64,000 nucleotides of DNA from Plasmodiophora brassicae (GCA_039704465.1 JASFAU010000018.1:682001-746000); one strand, 5' to 3'; positions 10,517 to 21,896 are shown, counted from the stretch's first letter. Made by a program: numbers and translations. The notes: generated by a model from the sequence alone, not told the origin.

Positions 10517-10993
10517 ATGCCGGACACAATCAGCAACTGTGTCCTGAATGGAACCGTCGATCGTGATGGTCTCTTTACGGGCACCATCGTGAACGTCCAC
10601 GTCGACGGGACATTCGCCGGCCAGATCAGTAACGGCGGCAACGATACGTACTTTACTGATCCGTGCCCGCCTGGGCCTGCTAGGGAAACCATCACGATGC
10701 AGATCAACAACGGCGTCCTCAAAGGGACGTTCTACAGCGGAAGCATCGCCAATGCACTTATCCTCAACGGAAAGATCCTGCACGGTCGTCTAACCGGGTG
10801 CACCTTTGCGGGCAAGCTTACAAACGGAGGCAACACGATCGGCATTACCCAGCGGGGAACGTTCAACGGCGCGGTCAATGAGAACTTTATCGGCAAACTG
10901 CAGGCGGCAACGATTCGGCCGTTGATCAAGGACAACGATAAGCACGCCATTGAAGCACGGATCCTCTCCTATCTAAGCAAAGACCCCGAATAA
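10517..10993 (+). CDS. Hypothetical protein with repeated NG-x-G beta-type pattern
   Basis: A single exon of 158 residues, with ATG at 10517 and TAA at 10991-10993. From residue 8 to about 125 it repeats a short unit built on NG...G...(F/L/V)xG, for example LNGTVDRDGLFTGTI, NNGVLKGTFYSG, LNGKILHGRLTGCTFAGKL and RGTFNGAVN. Such spacing is typical of right-handed beta-helix or beta-roll stacks. The last 30 residues are helical and charged (KDNDKHAIEARILSYLS). There is no signal peptide or transmembrane helix. I do not recognise a family; the repeat pattern is what is seen, the beta-solenoid is inference. Confidence 0.6.
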   Translation: MPDTISNCVLNGTVDRDGLFTGTIVNVHVDGTFAGQISNGGNDTYFTDPCPPGPARETITMQINNGVLKGTFYSGSIANALILNGKILHGRLTGCTFAGKLTNGGNTIGITQRGTFNGAVNENFIGKLQAATIRPLIKDNDKHAIEARILSYLSKDPE

Positions 10994-11106
10994 ACGCTGG
11001 GCGCGGCAGCACAATGTGGAGTCGCCACAGGTCGTCCCTGAACGAGCAGATCGACAGGTACGCCCCCCGTCGACCCGGTGAGGTTAGTCGTCGTCGTCGG
11101 TTACCA

Positions 11107-12464
11107 ATGGGCAATACATGCTGCTCCAAGCGTGGGCAGTACAGGGAGCGGCAGGGGACGCCGCCGGGACCGCCCGCCACCGCGCAATGTGGGACGCAGG
11201 TCCACGACGACATCGTTGTCGACGTGTGCGCCACCGAGGACCCGGACGTGTTCCTGTCCGCATCCAACGACGCCACGATCGCCAGGTTTAACTGGGCCGA
11301 GGACCGTCTCCTGGATCGCTGGAAGGGCCACACATCTTCCGTCAGCAAGGTAACGGCTCGCGCGTTGATCGCTGGGCACGGGTCCCTTAACGTTGCGCCC
11401 CTTTGCAGGTGCTGTACGCCAACCAACTGAGAAGGGCGATCTCCTGCTCCAGAGACAGGTCGATACGCGTCTGGAGGGCGGGGCAGGCGGACGCGGTCTC
11501 AACCGTGGCAGACGCCCATCGATTACCGGTGACCGGGCTGACGATTAACCCGGAGCAAACGTTCGTCTGCAGCGGTGCACGCGACTACAACGTGTCGTTC
11601 TGGGACCTGGCGACCTGCCGGCGCCTGACGACGAACGAGACCGAGCTGAACGTCGTCACGGCCGTGAAATGGATCCCGGATTCGGCCAGCGTCCTGCAGT
11701 GCAGCGAGGATCTCCTCGTGCGCGTGTGGGATTCGCGAACAGGGAAGCTGGCGCAGAAGTTCCCCGGCGGGACCGACTTCGCGGTGGGTTCCTCTTCATC
11801 GATGGGCGTGTGTGCGTGGCCCTCCCCGCTGAACGGAACGCACTGTCAGCTGTGCTGCGACGTCTCGAGGAACGGCTACCAGGCCATCACCGGATACAAC
11901 GGGTTCAACAAGGACGCCTGCGTCCTGCGCTTGTGGGACCTTCGCAAGATGTCGCTGCTGGCGACGTTCACCGGCCACGAGCAGTCCGTCCGCTCGTGCG
12001 CGTTCCTTCCCGGGACAGTACCGAGGTCGGCCATCACGACCAGGGCGCCGGCACACGCGCGTGAATATGTCTAACGGTCGTTTGAGCAGAGCCGTTTCCA
12101 CAGGCAAAGGTCTATAGGGCGGTCTTTCTGGATGTGACCCTCGCAGGTGCTGACGACGACGCGGGACCGCCTTGCAGATAGCACGTTGCGGATCTGGAAC
12201 CTCGACGATGGAGCTGGCGCAGCCCAGACCCAGACGATCCCAGATGCGTCGTACTCCACCTGCATTGCGGCCGACATGACGCGGTCGGGCCGGCACAGCG
12301 TCACGCGGCGACCGAATGCGAATCTGAACGTGATGCGTGCCCTTACCCCCAGGCCCGACCAGATATATTCCGGGTGCGCTAACGCGTTCGTCTGCGTGTG
12401 GAACGTCGGCGACGATGGCCTGGCGCAGATGCGGTGCCGAACAGCGCCGGCGCCCGCGTCATGA
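11107..12464 (+). CDS. WDR31: WDR31-type WD40 ciliary protein
   Basis: Exons: 11107-11349, 11409-11783, 11850-12017, 12147-12283, 12353-12464 (344 residues; human WDR31 is of similar length). Shared landmarks include the GHTSSVSKV / SRDRSIRVW repeat, GARDYNVSFWD, a SEDLLVRVWDSRTG blade and LRLWDLRKMSLLATFTGH. The N-terminus MGNTCCSK has glycine 2 and a following cysteine pair, a classical myristoylation plus palmitoylation signal. WDR31 has been linked to BBSome/IFT traffic in cilia, which fits the presence of MNS1 in the window. The last intron (12284-12352) is optional, since the frame also reads through it, but splicing gives the better blade. Confidence 0.85.
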
Positions 12465-12495
12465 CGGTGGACGGCAGTACATAAACTTTACAGAA

Positions 12496-15400
12496 TCAAC
12501 ATGGCGACAGCAGGTCGCGTGCGAACACGCCAGCAGGGTCGACCTCCCGGGTCGCCGTCATCGCCCGCCTCAGCAGGACTCGTCGCCTCAGAGCGCGAAC
12601 CTCGACCAGGACCTGGTCCAGAGCCGCAGCGGCGCCGTCGTCGTCGGCGGGCGCCTCAGCGGCGGCCGCCGGGATAGGACGTCGTGCCCATATGCTCCAT
12701 GCGCGGCGCAGGCGATGAATGCGAGCGTGGTCGACGAGTCGGACGAGAGGCAATCGTCGCAGGCGGACGATGTGCCAATGGTGGTACCACGCAGCGAAGA
12801 ACCGACGACGAGCACTCGTCCTGGACTGCAGATCGATGACGTCGTGCAGACGCACGGCACTCTTCATCGACGTCAACGCCAACCGTCTGGCATACGTCGA
12901 TGACTGGATGCGCTCCAGCATTTGGGCCTCGCCAAGCCAGCGGACGAGAGCAGCGCATCGCCATCTGAAGAAGTATGCCGCACGCTGTTGCCGATGAGCG
13001 GAGAACGCCACAACGACCGGACGATCGTCGTCGGCCCTGGAGCGCCGGAGACAGAACGCTAGGCGCCAGCCGAGCCAGTACAGATGGAGGTACAGACGGT
13101 TGACCGTCCGGGCAGGGACGGCGCGTTCTGCGGGAACGGTTGCAGGTTCGATCGTCGGTTCGCATGAACGACGCCATCGATGCCACGCACTGGACATACG
13201 ACGACGAGAGACGGAGGAGAACACGCGGAGAAGGGTCTGCTGCGCCTTGGTGATTCGTCGGCATCGCGAGCGCCATGTGGAGAACGCTGTCGACAGCAGC
13301 CTTGATTCGGTGCGACGCTCAACCGAGTTGGCAGCATCCGCGAGACGGCAACGGCGCAGAAAGGAGCGCCTCCAGACCGTCATTGCACGGCGAAGGCACC
13401 GGAGACGGAGAGCCGACAGACGCAGATCAGATACGATGTCGAGAAGGGCACGGCGGGCCACAAAAGCCTGTGTGGGAACACTGAACAGGGGTTGCCAATT
13501 GACCCGGTTCGCATTGTCGTCGGCCAGAGGCAGAAGGACGCGACACCAGGACGAGAGGTCGGCAGAGGATAATGGGTTGCCGATGATCTGCCCAAGAGCA
13601 GCCTTGAGCGCAGAACGGCTAACGCGGCCTGTTCCACCCGCAGTTGCCTGAAAGCTGGAATATACCAGCGCCATCGACGACGCGGCGTCGAATTCACAGG
13701 ACGATACACGCGAAGACGCTGAAGGGTATGTCGTGGTCGCCAATGGAGGCCCGGATGGGTCAACAGCATCTCGATTGGACGTCGCTCCCCTAAGCCGTTC
13801 TGGCGATGAACCCTGCGGCACGTTTGTTGGCGCTTCTGAATCATATACAGACAAAACGCCTGGAGAAGGATGGCGACCGATTGTCGATGTTTGGTCAGGC
13901 AGATCGTCCGAGGTCGACTGCCGTGGCTCAGTACACTGGGTTCGTGACGAATCAATCACGTCTGCTTCTCGTACAGTGACAGTGGCGCCCAATGCTGCGT
14001 CGGCGTCGCTCGAAGTCGGTTGGCCAGCTCGATCGTCATCTTTAGGGCGCGCGAAACTAGATTCAGTGGCACGCTCCGGCAGAGGCTTTGACAACGCAGC
14101 TATAACAGGCAAACTTGGACGACATGACGCGCTGCCCTGACTGAGTTCTGGTTCTCGTGCAGTGTCAGTGGCACCCAATGCTGCCTCGGCGTCCTTCGAA
14201 GTCGGTTGGCCAGTTCGATCGTCATCTTTAGGGCGTACGAAGCGAGGCTCAGTGACACGTTCTGGCAGAGGTCTTGGCAACGCAGGTATAACAGGTAAAA
14301 TTGGACGACCTGACGCGGTGACCTGACTGAAATCTGGTTCTCGTGCAGTGACAGTGGCGCCCAATGCTGCCTCGACGTCGTTCGAAGTAGGTCGGCCAGT
14401 TCGATCATCATCTTTAGGGCGTGCGAAGCGAGACTCAGTGACACAATCCGGCAGAGACCCTGGTAACGCAGGTATAACAGGCACACTTGGACAACTTGAC
14501 GCGCTGGCCTGACTGAGTTCATTCGGGACCGGATCACGCTGGTCAACACTTGCAGGGTCCTGTGATGACTTCATGGGCTCGTTATAGGAAGCAGGGTCAG
14601 GCGAACCCTTCGACAGAAAGGGACCTGGACCGGTAGGCTTGCCACCCGACATCTTCTCGTTGTTGTCGATCGCAGCATGTCTATCCCCATCTATGTGATT
14701 ATGAGGAGTTATCGCAGGTGATGTAATTGATTCAGGCGACGATGCCGAAACGGTTCTTGGCAGAGCAGGCTCCGCAGGCGCGGCAAGGACATTTGCGCCG
14801 TTGTCTTGTGAAGGTTCAACGACCACAGGAGCACACTGTTGGTAATCGTTGGGGCTCTGAAATAATCCAATTGGCTCGGTAGCCGCAGGCATGTCCCACG
14901 TTTCGGTTGATGGAGCTAGAACCACATCGGTGCCCCAGACAGAGGGTATGTCAACGTTTGCGGAAACACGTCGTGACGACAGCGACGGTTCCTCTAAGAG
15001 ATTCTGCAACGAGACAGGTTCGGATGTGCTTGAATGTCCTGGGACGATGTCGCCAACGGATTCACTCGGTAGCGAAGTGTGCTGACCCAAATCGTTGCCG
15101 CCAGATAAGGACAAGACCGGTTGGCTACTCGATGTAGGCGGAGCCAGCAATGGGGCCGGCGCGTCATCCGACAAAGCAGGGCCCGGATCGATAACCTTGT
15201 TCGCTTGTTCCGAGGGGTTAACGACGACCAGGTCTGTAGGTTCAACTTCAACGGCAGACGGATACGCTGCAACAGATTTGTCTTCCGATGGATGAGCTTC
15301 ATCACTGGCGGGATGTGAAGCGGCAGTCCCAGCTTCCTTTCCAGGGGACGTCTGAGCAAATTCCGTAGACGAAGCGCCAAGAGAGGACCGAGACAGTGAG

Positions 15401-17693
15401 CGACAGACCGGCGCGGTCGCAGTACGCGAGTCGGAGTGACCAGGCGAGCTGGAAGAAGATCCGCTCGATGCGACAGAATGATCCGACGACGCCATCCGAG
15501 CGAACGACGGACCAGACGGTGGGAGCGAGCCACTGTTCTCGTTTCGGGAGAATTTGGCATCGTCGGATAATGCGGGAAGGCCCGAGATGGACAACGCCCG
15601 AACGGGGACACTGGACAGGAGCGGTTCATTCGAGGTCACCATGGCGTTGCGGACACCAAACGACTTGAACAGGTCATCGACGGTGTGGCAGAAAGCTTCC
15701 TGCGATTCCTCCGAATCCAAAAGCGAATCATCGAATCCAATTGAGGGAAACACGCGAACGATGAGAGAAGCAAGGCGGCGAAACCGGTTCACGGCTCTCT
15801 CGGCCTGTGGTTGCCCGTCAGGATGACAGATCATGGGTTCGGAATGTCGAGAAGGATGCGTCGGCGGTAACGGGTCCCAGCATTGCGCCGCTGATTGCGA
15901 CCTCTGATGGATCGTCGGAGACGACAGCTGTATAACGATCTTCTTGAGGCGGTTACAAACGTTAACGGCGCGCTCTAGGGACAGACGGAGCTCGGCGACT
16001 TCTTCCGAGTCGGAAGCGCTCGCCTGGGGTTGCTCGCCGAAGTCCGTCTGCGTTTCACAAGACGTCAATGACGGGCGCCTCGCGGGCGCCTGGCTGTCGC
16101 GCTGATCCCTCAGCATAGCAACAGTGCGCTCTAATCGTCGAACGTTCTCCCTGGCTTCCGCTTCCCGAGCTTCAGTGTCCTGCAAACGCTTCAGCAGGTC
16201 CTCGGAAGGTTCTTGATGCGAAGAGACAGCGGCGCCAGTATTCGTGTCGTCCTCATACCAGAACTGCCTCATGACTGACCCACAGTCGGCGCAATGCAAA
16301 ATTCGCTTCTGCTTAACACCGGCTGATAACGCGGACGTAACGAACGCCCATCTGCACACAGTGTTCATGAGCACGTTCAAGAGCACGCGCGGGAAACCGA
16401 AGGACTGACTTCCAAAGGGCCAACGATTTGTACCGACGATCACGCCGCTCCCGGAACGCCTGCAGACATTTCGACCGACGAGCCCGAGACATCCAGGTGT
16501 TGAACGCCGACCGAACACGGGCCCGCATTTGACGTTGGCGTTCCATAGCGATAACAGCGCGTGCCTCGTCAAGAGCCCGCTTGCTTTCGTCGAAATCGGC
16601 GGTTGCCCGGGACATCAGCTTGCGGGATTGTCGAAATGACAGGGCCCGTGCCCATTGTCGGAGGCAACGGGACAGGACTCGGGTGCGCCTGAAATCGCGA
16701 TTCAGCGACATCAGGCAGTCATTGTAGCGTCACGATTACCTGGTCGACGAATGCAACTTGTGAAGTCGTAAAGTCAATCGCCAGCGTTGAAGTAACAGTT
16801 TCGCATCCCTTCGTATACGTCGGGAGTGCATAGCGAACGCATATTCGTCGAGAAGGCGTCGATCTTCGGTGAAGGATCTTGCCGCACACCACGACCGCCA
16901 GGCACGCTGCCTCCATGGTCAGCTGTCGACAAGTCACATTACGCCAGACAGCTGCTAACCTTCAGCGCATGGGACCGATACAGGTGGCACGCCATGCTAT
17001 ACGACAGAACACATGCCGAGCTCTTGAGACGCCAGACAACGAAGAACGCTCGTCGAGCGAACTCCCGATGCCGACAGATCGCACTGGTACCATTGCGGTA
17101 CACGAACTTCAGCAGCGTTGCCTCCCGTGCAAGCAATGCCTAACGGCACCGTTACACCAATGAATCGCAACGCAGGGCGACAGCGACCCACATGGCACTG
17201 TTCGGCAATGCGGGTGAGTTCCTTGTGGACCTGCTCAGGGCGAACAGATCGATGGTTCCCCGACCCATCCTTGAGCTGGACGTTGATCCAGGGCGAGAAC
17301 GCCGCCAACCCAAGCCGGATCGCATCGACAAGCTGGGCGCGGTCCTCCGCATCCGTCTGGGCCGCGTACCGATGCCTGGCGAGCGCCGCGTTCTTCAGCG
17401 AAATCGGATCCAGGGATTTCGGTCGTGCAAGACGACGGGATTCTGCGTAACAGCGTTGGCAAATCGGCAACGACACAGTAGGGCGGACGACAACGACGCT
17501 CACCGGATCGAAAGGAGAAGGCCGCCGAGAATTCGGCGTCGAGATCCGGGAGATACGGGATCAGCGCGTCTTCGTCGGCGATCGCGTCGACATCGAGGTC
17601 GCGCAGGCGCGGATCCAGGTCGACCTCGTCGACGTACCCGCCGAGGTCGGGGATGCCGCCGCCGTCGCCATCGTCCTCCGGGCGCTCGCCCAT
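12496..17693 (-). CDS. Large Sfi1-like, centrin-binding-type protein
   Basis: Six minus-strand exons: 17504-17693, 17192-17442, 16960-17139, 16740-16906, 16318-16688 and 12496-16274 (1645 residues, all phases consistent). Both helical ends carry Sfi1-type repeats, about 25-35 residues apart, with the AxxxW signature: RRAFFVVWRLK, LKRAWRSW, LLLQRWRLTL, LRQWARALSF, AFNTWMSR at the N-terminal end, and AMTVWRRSF, AFSTWRSRCR, AWHRWRRS, RAWSIWARR at the C-terminal end. In yeast and animals such repeats bind centrin at spindle poles and basal bodies. Between them lie a coiled coil (LKRLQDTEAREAEARENVRR), about 700 residues of S/P/E/D-rich disorder, the 62-residue repeats listed separately, and an EF-hand-like segment (FQATAGGTGRVSRSALKAAL). 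The start ATG is the first in frame; the frame stays open upstream. Confidence 0.75.
13965..14525 (-). repeat. Three 186-bp (62-codon) tandem repeats inside the Sfi1-like gene
   Basis: The marker GTGGCRCCCAATGCTGC recurs near 13982, 14168 and 14354, a 186-bp period. Each unit encodes a variant of ...ELSQ..ASCRP..PVIPALP.PLPE..TE..F, then ARPKDDDR.G.PTS.DAEAALGAT. Units differ by scattered substitutions with no indels, so the array is in frame and moderately old. It is acidic and proline-rich and likely disordered. Confidence 0.9.
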
Positions 17694-17931
17694 CACGACC
17701 CCATCGACGACGATCTCCCCAACGCGACGCTCCCGAAATAAACTGCCCCCGGTCCCGCAGTCGTCCGGCCCGACGCTCACCAGTCACCGGGCACGCTGCA
17801 GTTCGCGACGGTGGGGTACGTCGCTGGTCGCGTATAACGAAACATCCAACCTGGGCATTGCTCTGTTATCCACTCGGGCATGTGCCCCGGAAACGTGTAT
17901 GAAGCGCACGAACGATGATGTGTCGCAAAGC

Positions 17932-18404
17932 CTAGCGGACAACGTCGAACGATGCCGAATGGGTTCCGTCGACAATGTTGTCGGAGAATTCGCAGCGGTC
18001 AATCCTGGATTTCTTGGAACCTTCCGTCGACACCCACTTCTTGCTAACGCGAGTCGTTAGGGGAACCCATATCAACGGGAAATCACGCGAAACAGACAAT
18101 TGGTCAACGGACGCGGCATCACCGAAGGCCTCCCCCTCGACGGTGCCGTCCGGCGTGTTACGAACCCATCCGGTCACGCCCAGCCTGCCCATCACCGACA
18201 ATCAAGGACCCGGGTCGGCATGCACCAAACACGCATTCAAGTGCCAACCGTTTCGCTGCGGCCTGCGTGTCGCGACGGAAGAACACGCCTGGCCGCATGG
18301 CCTAGCCGTCAGCAACGCCGGCACCAATCACACGCATAGTCGCCACGACACCGACCCTGAACTTTACCGAACACCTCAAAGTGCACCTTGCTGGTCATGA
18401 TCAT
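17932..18404 (-). CDS. ACYP: Acylphosphatase, four exons
   Basis: Minus-strand exons: 18356-18404, 18249-18288, 18098-18184, 17932-18043; 95 residues, close to the 98-99 of animal acylphosphatases. The sequence shows HFEVFGKVQG then VFFRRDTQAAAKRLG, VTGWVRNTPDGTVEGEAFG and KKWVSTEGSKKSRID, matching the family signatures GxVQGVxFR (phosphate loop plus catalytic Arg) and GWVxN (catalytic Asn). The enzyme hydrolyses the carboxyl-phosphate bond of acylphosphates in the cytosol. Three introns in so small a gene is notable. It is transcribed divergently from the CobW gene; starts are about 140 bp apart, so a shared promoter region near 18405-18544 is likely. Confidence 0.93.
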
Positions 18405-18544
18405 GTCCGGATTTCCGCGCCGCGCGCTGCAATCGGGACGACTGTCGACTGCGCCCACGCACGCGCGTGTAACGCGTGCGCCAGTCGACCCGTTTGCAGT
18501 TGCGCACGTCGCCGGAGGGGGGCGCGTTTGCGGCCAACGCCCCC

Positions 18545-20167
18545 ATGGATCTCGAGTGCGCGTCCGTCAACCTGTTCAATCGGTTCGAGAACACGGTCAT
18601 CTTTGCCGACTCCAGGAAGAAGCCCATGTGCCCGGTCACGCTGATCACGGTCGGCGTCCCGTACTGTCGCCCGTGGTCGTTGTCGACTAACGCCGCGTCG
18701 TCCCACACAGGGTGAACTCGGCGGCGGCAAGGTTCGACTGTTGACCCGTCCGGCTGTGTCGTGTGCGGTGAATGAGGGCGTTTCAGACGACGCTGGTGAA
18801 GCATGTGCTGCGGAACAAGAGGAACCTGCGGATCGTTGCCATCGTGAACGACTTTGCCGCCCTCAACGTCGATGCTGCGTCGATTCGGTCGTCATCGATG
18901 CCCATCCCGGACACGACCATCGTTGAGCTATCGAATGGATGTACGCCACGTAGCGACTGCGGGTCGTACCTGAAGAGTCACCCGCCGAGCGACAGGCATG
19001 TGCTGTGTGGGCGACGTGGAGCGGAAGTTCGAGGAAGTTGTCGGGCATATCTTGAAGTCGTCCGACGACTGCGAGCACGTGCCTCCAGATGCCATCATCA
19101 TCGAGACCAGGTACAAGCATTGCCACAGCTCGCCGATGCAAACCCATCTGAACGTGTCGCACGGGAGGCAGTGGCGTCACTGACCCTGTCCACATTATTG
19201 CTCGACTGGAACGCAGGTACGGCCCGATGACCAGGTGCCGCCTTGACTGCGGTACGTTCCGACCCGGGCCTGAAGGGGGGCGTCCACCCTGAGCCACCTT
19301 ACAGTGGTCACCGTTGTCGATTCGGATGTCCTGTCAGAGCGATTATCGTCGGGTTCGTCTGCAACGCGGTCCTGGACCCAAGAACGTCAACTGCTAGCCG
19401 CAGACGTTGTCGTCCTTAACAAGACGGACCTACTCGACGACGACCAGTTGGGTGCATCATTCACGCTTATCGACTGGCGATAACGCCATAGCATTGTAGG
19501 GCGAGCGCTGTCGAACGATACGTCCGCGAGATGGTTCCTGGTGTGCGAACGTTGCGCGCGACATTCGGCAACGTTCCACTTCACGATCTTCTCGATATCG
19601 AACGCGATGTGAACCCATCAGGTATCCACCTGTGCGTCTGATCATGACCGTTCGTCCACGCTAACTAGGGATCGCTGACAGGTCAGGTTGTCGCGCATGA
19701 GTCAGGGCGGCTGGCGCAGCGTCCCCTGGCCATGTCGTCAGCCGGCGGTGCACTTCGCAGGACGGATCGCGTTCCCGCCGGACAAGTCCCTACAAGGAAT
19801 CCGACCGCCGACGACAACATGCAGAGCTTCGTGTTCGAATCGAACGACCCGCTTCGTCTTGCGGCATTCCAGGACTGGCTTCATCACCAGATGCCCAGTA
19901 ACGTTGCCCGAATGAAAGGTGGCCCGTCCTCGTTCGTAGAGTCTGCGCGGGAGATCTCCCTAACCGATTGCAACAGGGTTCTTGTGGTTCGACTTTGAGC
20001 GGTCCACGTTCCGAGAGGTCCACCTGAGTGGCAACCGACGGTACCATGTGGGCGCCCCTGATGTCTGGCAAGGCCCTCCCCGAGTGTCCCTGGCGTTTAT
20101 CGCCGGCAGTCTGGATGTTTCCGCCATCGCGTCCTCTCTTCAACGTACGACGTTCGTTCGCTCTTGA
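18545..20167 (+). CDS. ZNG1: CobW/ZNG1-type metal-chaperone GTPase, nine exons
   Basis: Exons: 18545-18649, 18711-18731, 18787-18940, 18996-19170, 19217-19251, 19305-19446, 19500-19621, 19682-19918, 19977-20167 (393 residues; human ZNG1 is 395). Walker A is GELGGGKTT, of which GELGGGK is a 21-nt exon of its own. The metal-binding motif GCMCC is created by splicing exons 3 and 4. NKTDL is the guanine-specificity motif. The end carries the CobW_C pattern (FQDWLHHQM, NVARMKGFLWF). ZNG1 proteins load zinc onto methionine aminopeptidase. The usual (S/T)G-x-x-DP after IIIET is not evident, the weakest part of the model; an 18-nt GT...AG stretch at 19111-19128 could be spliced without changing frame. 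Confidence 0.85.
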
Positions 20168-20222
20168 ATATCGCAGCTGTTGACGGTGAACAGATGCCTG
20201 CCAACCATCACGACCGTCGCAG

Positions 20223-20675
20223 TCACCACTTGATTCGCTTTCTGTCATTGCATCCGACCTCGACTTTGCGATATCGGGCAGCCCCTGTGCGAAACAGTCG
20301 GGCCGGGGCGTGTGGATCTGTGCAACTCTAGCTGACGGGAGGGCGGCGTTGTTCAGGTTGCTAGAGGACTGGTCGATTGTGGCGTTCCGGTTGACGTCAG
20401 GTACCCGGTACCGTCCCGACACGCCGGACCAGGTGGCCCGCCAGTACGGGATCGACTTCGACCGGATCAACCAGGACGTTGCCATGGCGGTGAACATGAC
20501 GGCGAAGGGTTCGCTGCTTCTGCTTGGAACGTGGATCGACGATCAATACCACCTCATCTGGGATCTGGGCTCCACGATCCCCTTATCAGATGTCGTTGCT
20601 GCCATCCGCCAGACGTCCAAGCCGATCGTGGATCGGGTCTTCTCCCGCGTGCACCTGTGCAAGAACGGCTACTGA
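20223..20675 (+). CDS. Hypothetical protein, 5' end unresolved
   Basis: Open frame of 150 residues ending in HLCKNGY and TGA at 20673-20675. No ATG is available upstream in frame (a TGA sits at 20187), so either a short first exon is missing or translation begins inside. An acceptor GTCGCAG at 20216-20222 would start the exon at 20223. The sequence looks folded: SVIASDLDFAISGS, GRGVWICATLADGRAALF, SLLLLGTWIDDQYHLIWD. I recognise no family. It sits tail-to-tail with ybeY (47 bp apart). Confidence 0.5.
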   Translation, partial: SPLDSLSVIASDLDFAISGSPCAKQSGRGVWICATLADGRAALFRLLEDWSIVAFRLTSGTRYRPDTPDQVARQYGIDFDRINQDVAMAVNMTAKGSLLLLGTWIDDQYHLIWDLGSTIPLSDVVAAIRQTSKPIVDRVFSRVHLCKNGY

Positions 20676-20722
20676 ACAGCGTCAGCTTACTTTTATTAAA
20701 CGCAAATGTGACATTATATACG

Positions 20723-21415
20723 CTAACTGCTGAGGACCTTGGGGAGATCGTCCGTCTCGCGCGGGTGCCGAAGTTTCTCCCGGTCGACATACATGTCCGA
20801 TGGCGATTCGATGATCGGCTCGTCCCTGATACGCTCTCGATCGACGAGATCCAGTTCGGCCAGGCGCTCCAGGATGGCATCTTCGCGCGCCTTCATCTTG
20901 TCGTAATCGTCATCGGTCTCGTGATCGTACCCTGAACGGAATCGCTCAGTGCCTGGCCTGATTGTGGGGAGCGACATGGCCAGCCCCCAACCTACCTAGC
21001 AGATGGCATACGCCGTGTGTGAACAATACTGGCAGTCTGTGTTTGACGTCGAATCCCTGCCGTATCACATACGGGACGCTGATGATGATATCGCCTAACG
21101 CCTACGAATGTAAACCCGCATGAGCGACACGTGGTACAAGACGGAAACGGGGTGGCGCGGTTCGACCTTCAGTTGTGGGTCGGGTATCGTGCCGGGCGTC
21201 AGATGTTCGTTCGTCGGGAACGACAGGATGTCCGTCGGTTTGTTGACCCGCCGGAACGAGTTGTTCATGAGGCGTATCCGCCTGTCCGTCGTCAACCAGA
21301 CGGCCAGGTCGTAGTCCGGGCACCTGACCGCGTCCAGGATGGCCGACAGCTGCCGCCGCGCCAGCCACGTGTCAATGACGGCGGCGACCTGCGAATTCTT
21401 CAACACGATCGGCAT
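20723..21415 (-). CDS. YBEY: YbeY endoribonuclease (rRNA maturation)
   Basis: Minus-strand exons 21193-21415, 20996-21094 and 20723-20931 (176 residues). The metal site HGVCHLLGYDH is formed by splicing exons 2 and 3 (GTAGGT donor) and matches the family signature H(G)xxHLxGYDH. Upstream, KPTDILSFPTNEH and GDIIISVPYVI match the conserved LSFP and LGDIVIS segments. YbeY acts on ribosomal RNA ends; the eukaryotic protein works in mitochondria or plastids. No presequence is obvious after the ATG at 21415, although the frame continues upstream. The first intron (21095-21192) can only keep the GDIIIS frame with a GC donor (CCG|GCACGA); this junction is the uncertain part. Confidence 0.87.
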
Positions 21416-21896
21416 GGTTGTTCGCCCCCCTCGATCGTTCCACCTCCCCGACGGACGCAATTCGCACAGCTGCACTGTGCAGACACAGCCCGTGGCCAGC
21501 GACGCAGTTTCTCTCCACCGTCCAGTACGAACTACACGCCGCCAACGTCGAGCCCCAATGGTGTGCAGAACGTTGGACGTATATTCTTCACGCCAGATAA
21601 TTTTTCTACCGTTTAGGGGGGTCCCTACTGGAGTCCCTTCACTGGGAACCGGGGACGCATGTGTCAAGTCGCGTACGGAGGCGGCCAACGAACGATGACG
21701 TCATCGCCGGTGGTGACCCCAGCGCCAGAGTGGTCAAAGACGGTTCGTGGCGGCTGACGTCACGACCCTGAACGACCGGTCGCACAGTGGTGTCATGCCG
21801 ACACGTGAACCGGTTGTAGACCCTCATTCAAAATACTTGTCTCCAGGTGGGACACCGCGTTTCTATAAGCGTGCGCTGCAGCGGTCGACGTTAATC

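Noticed and set aside
13965..14525. CRISPR-like regular repeats
   Set aside because: The units are 186 bp, contiguous and in coding frame; they are protein tandem repeats, and the genome is eukaryotic.
18545..20497. Long minus frame 19790-20497 as a gene
   Set aside because: It is antisense to three exons of the CobW gene, which has validated phases and motifs.
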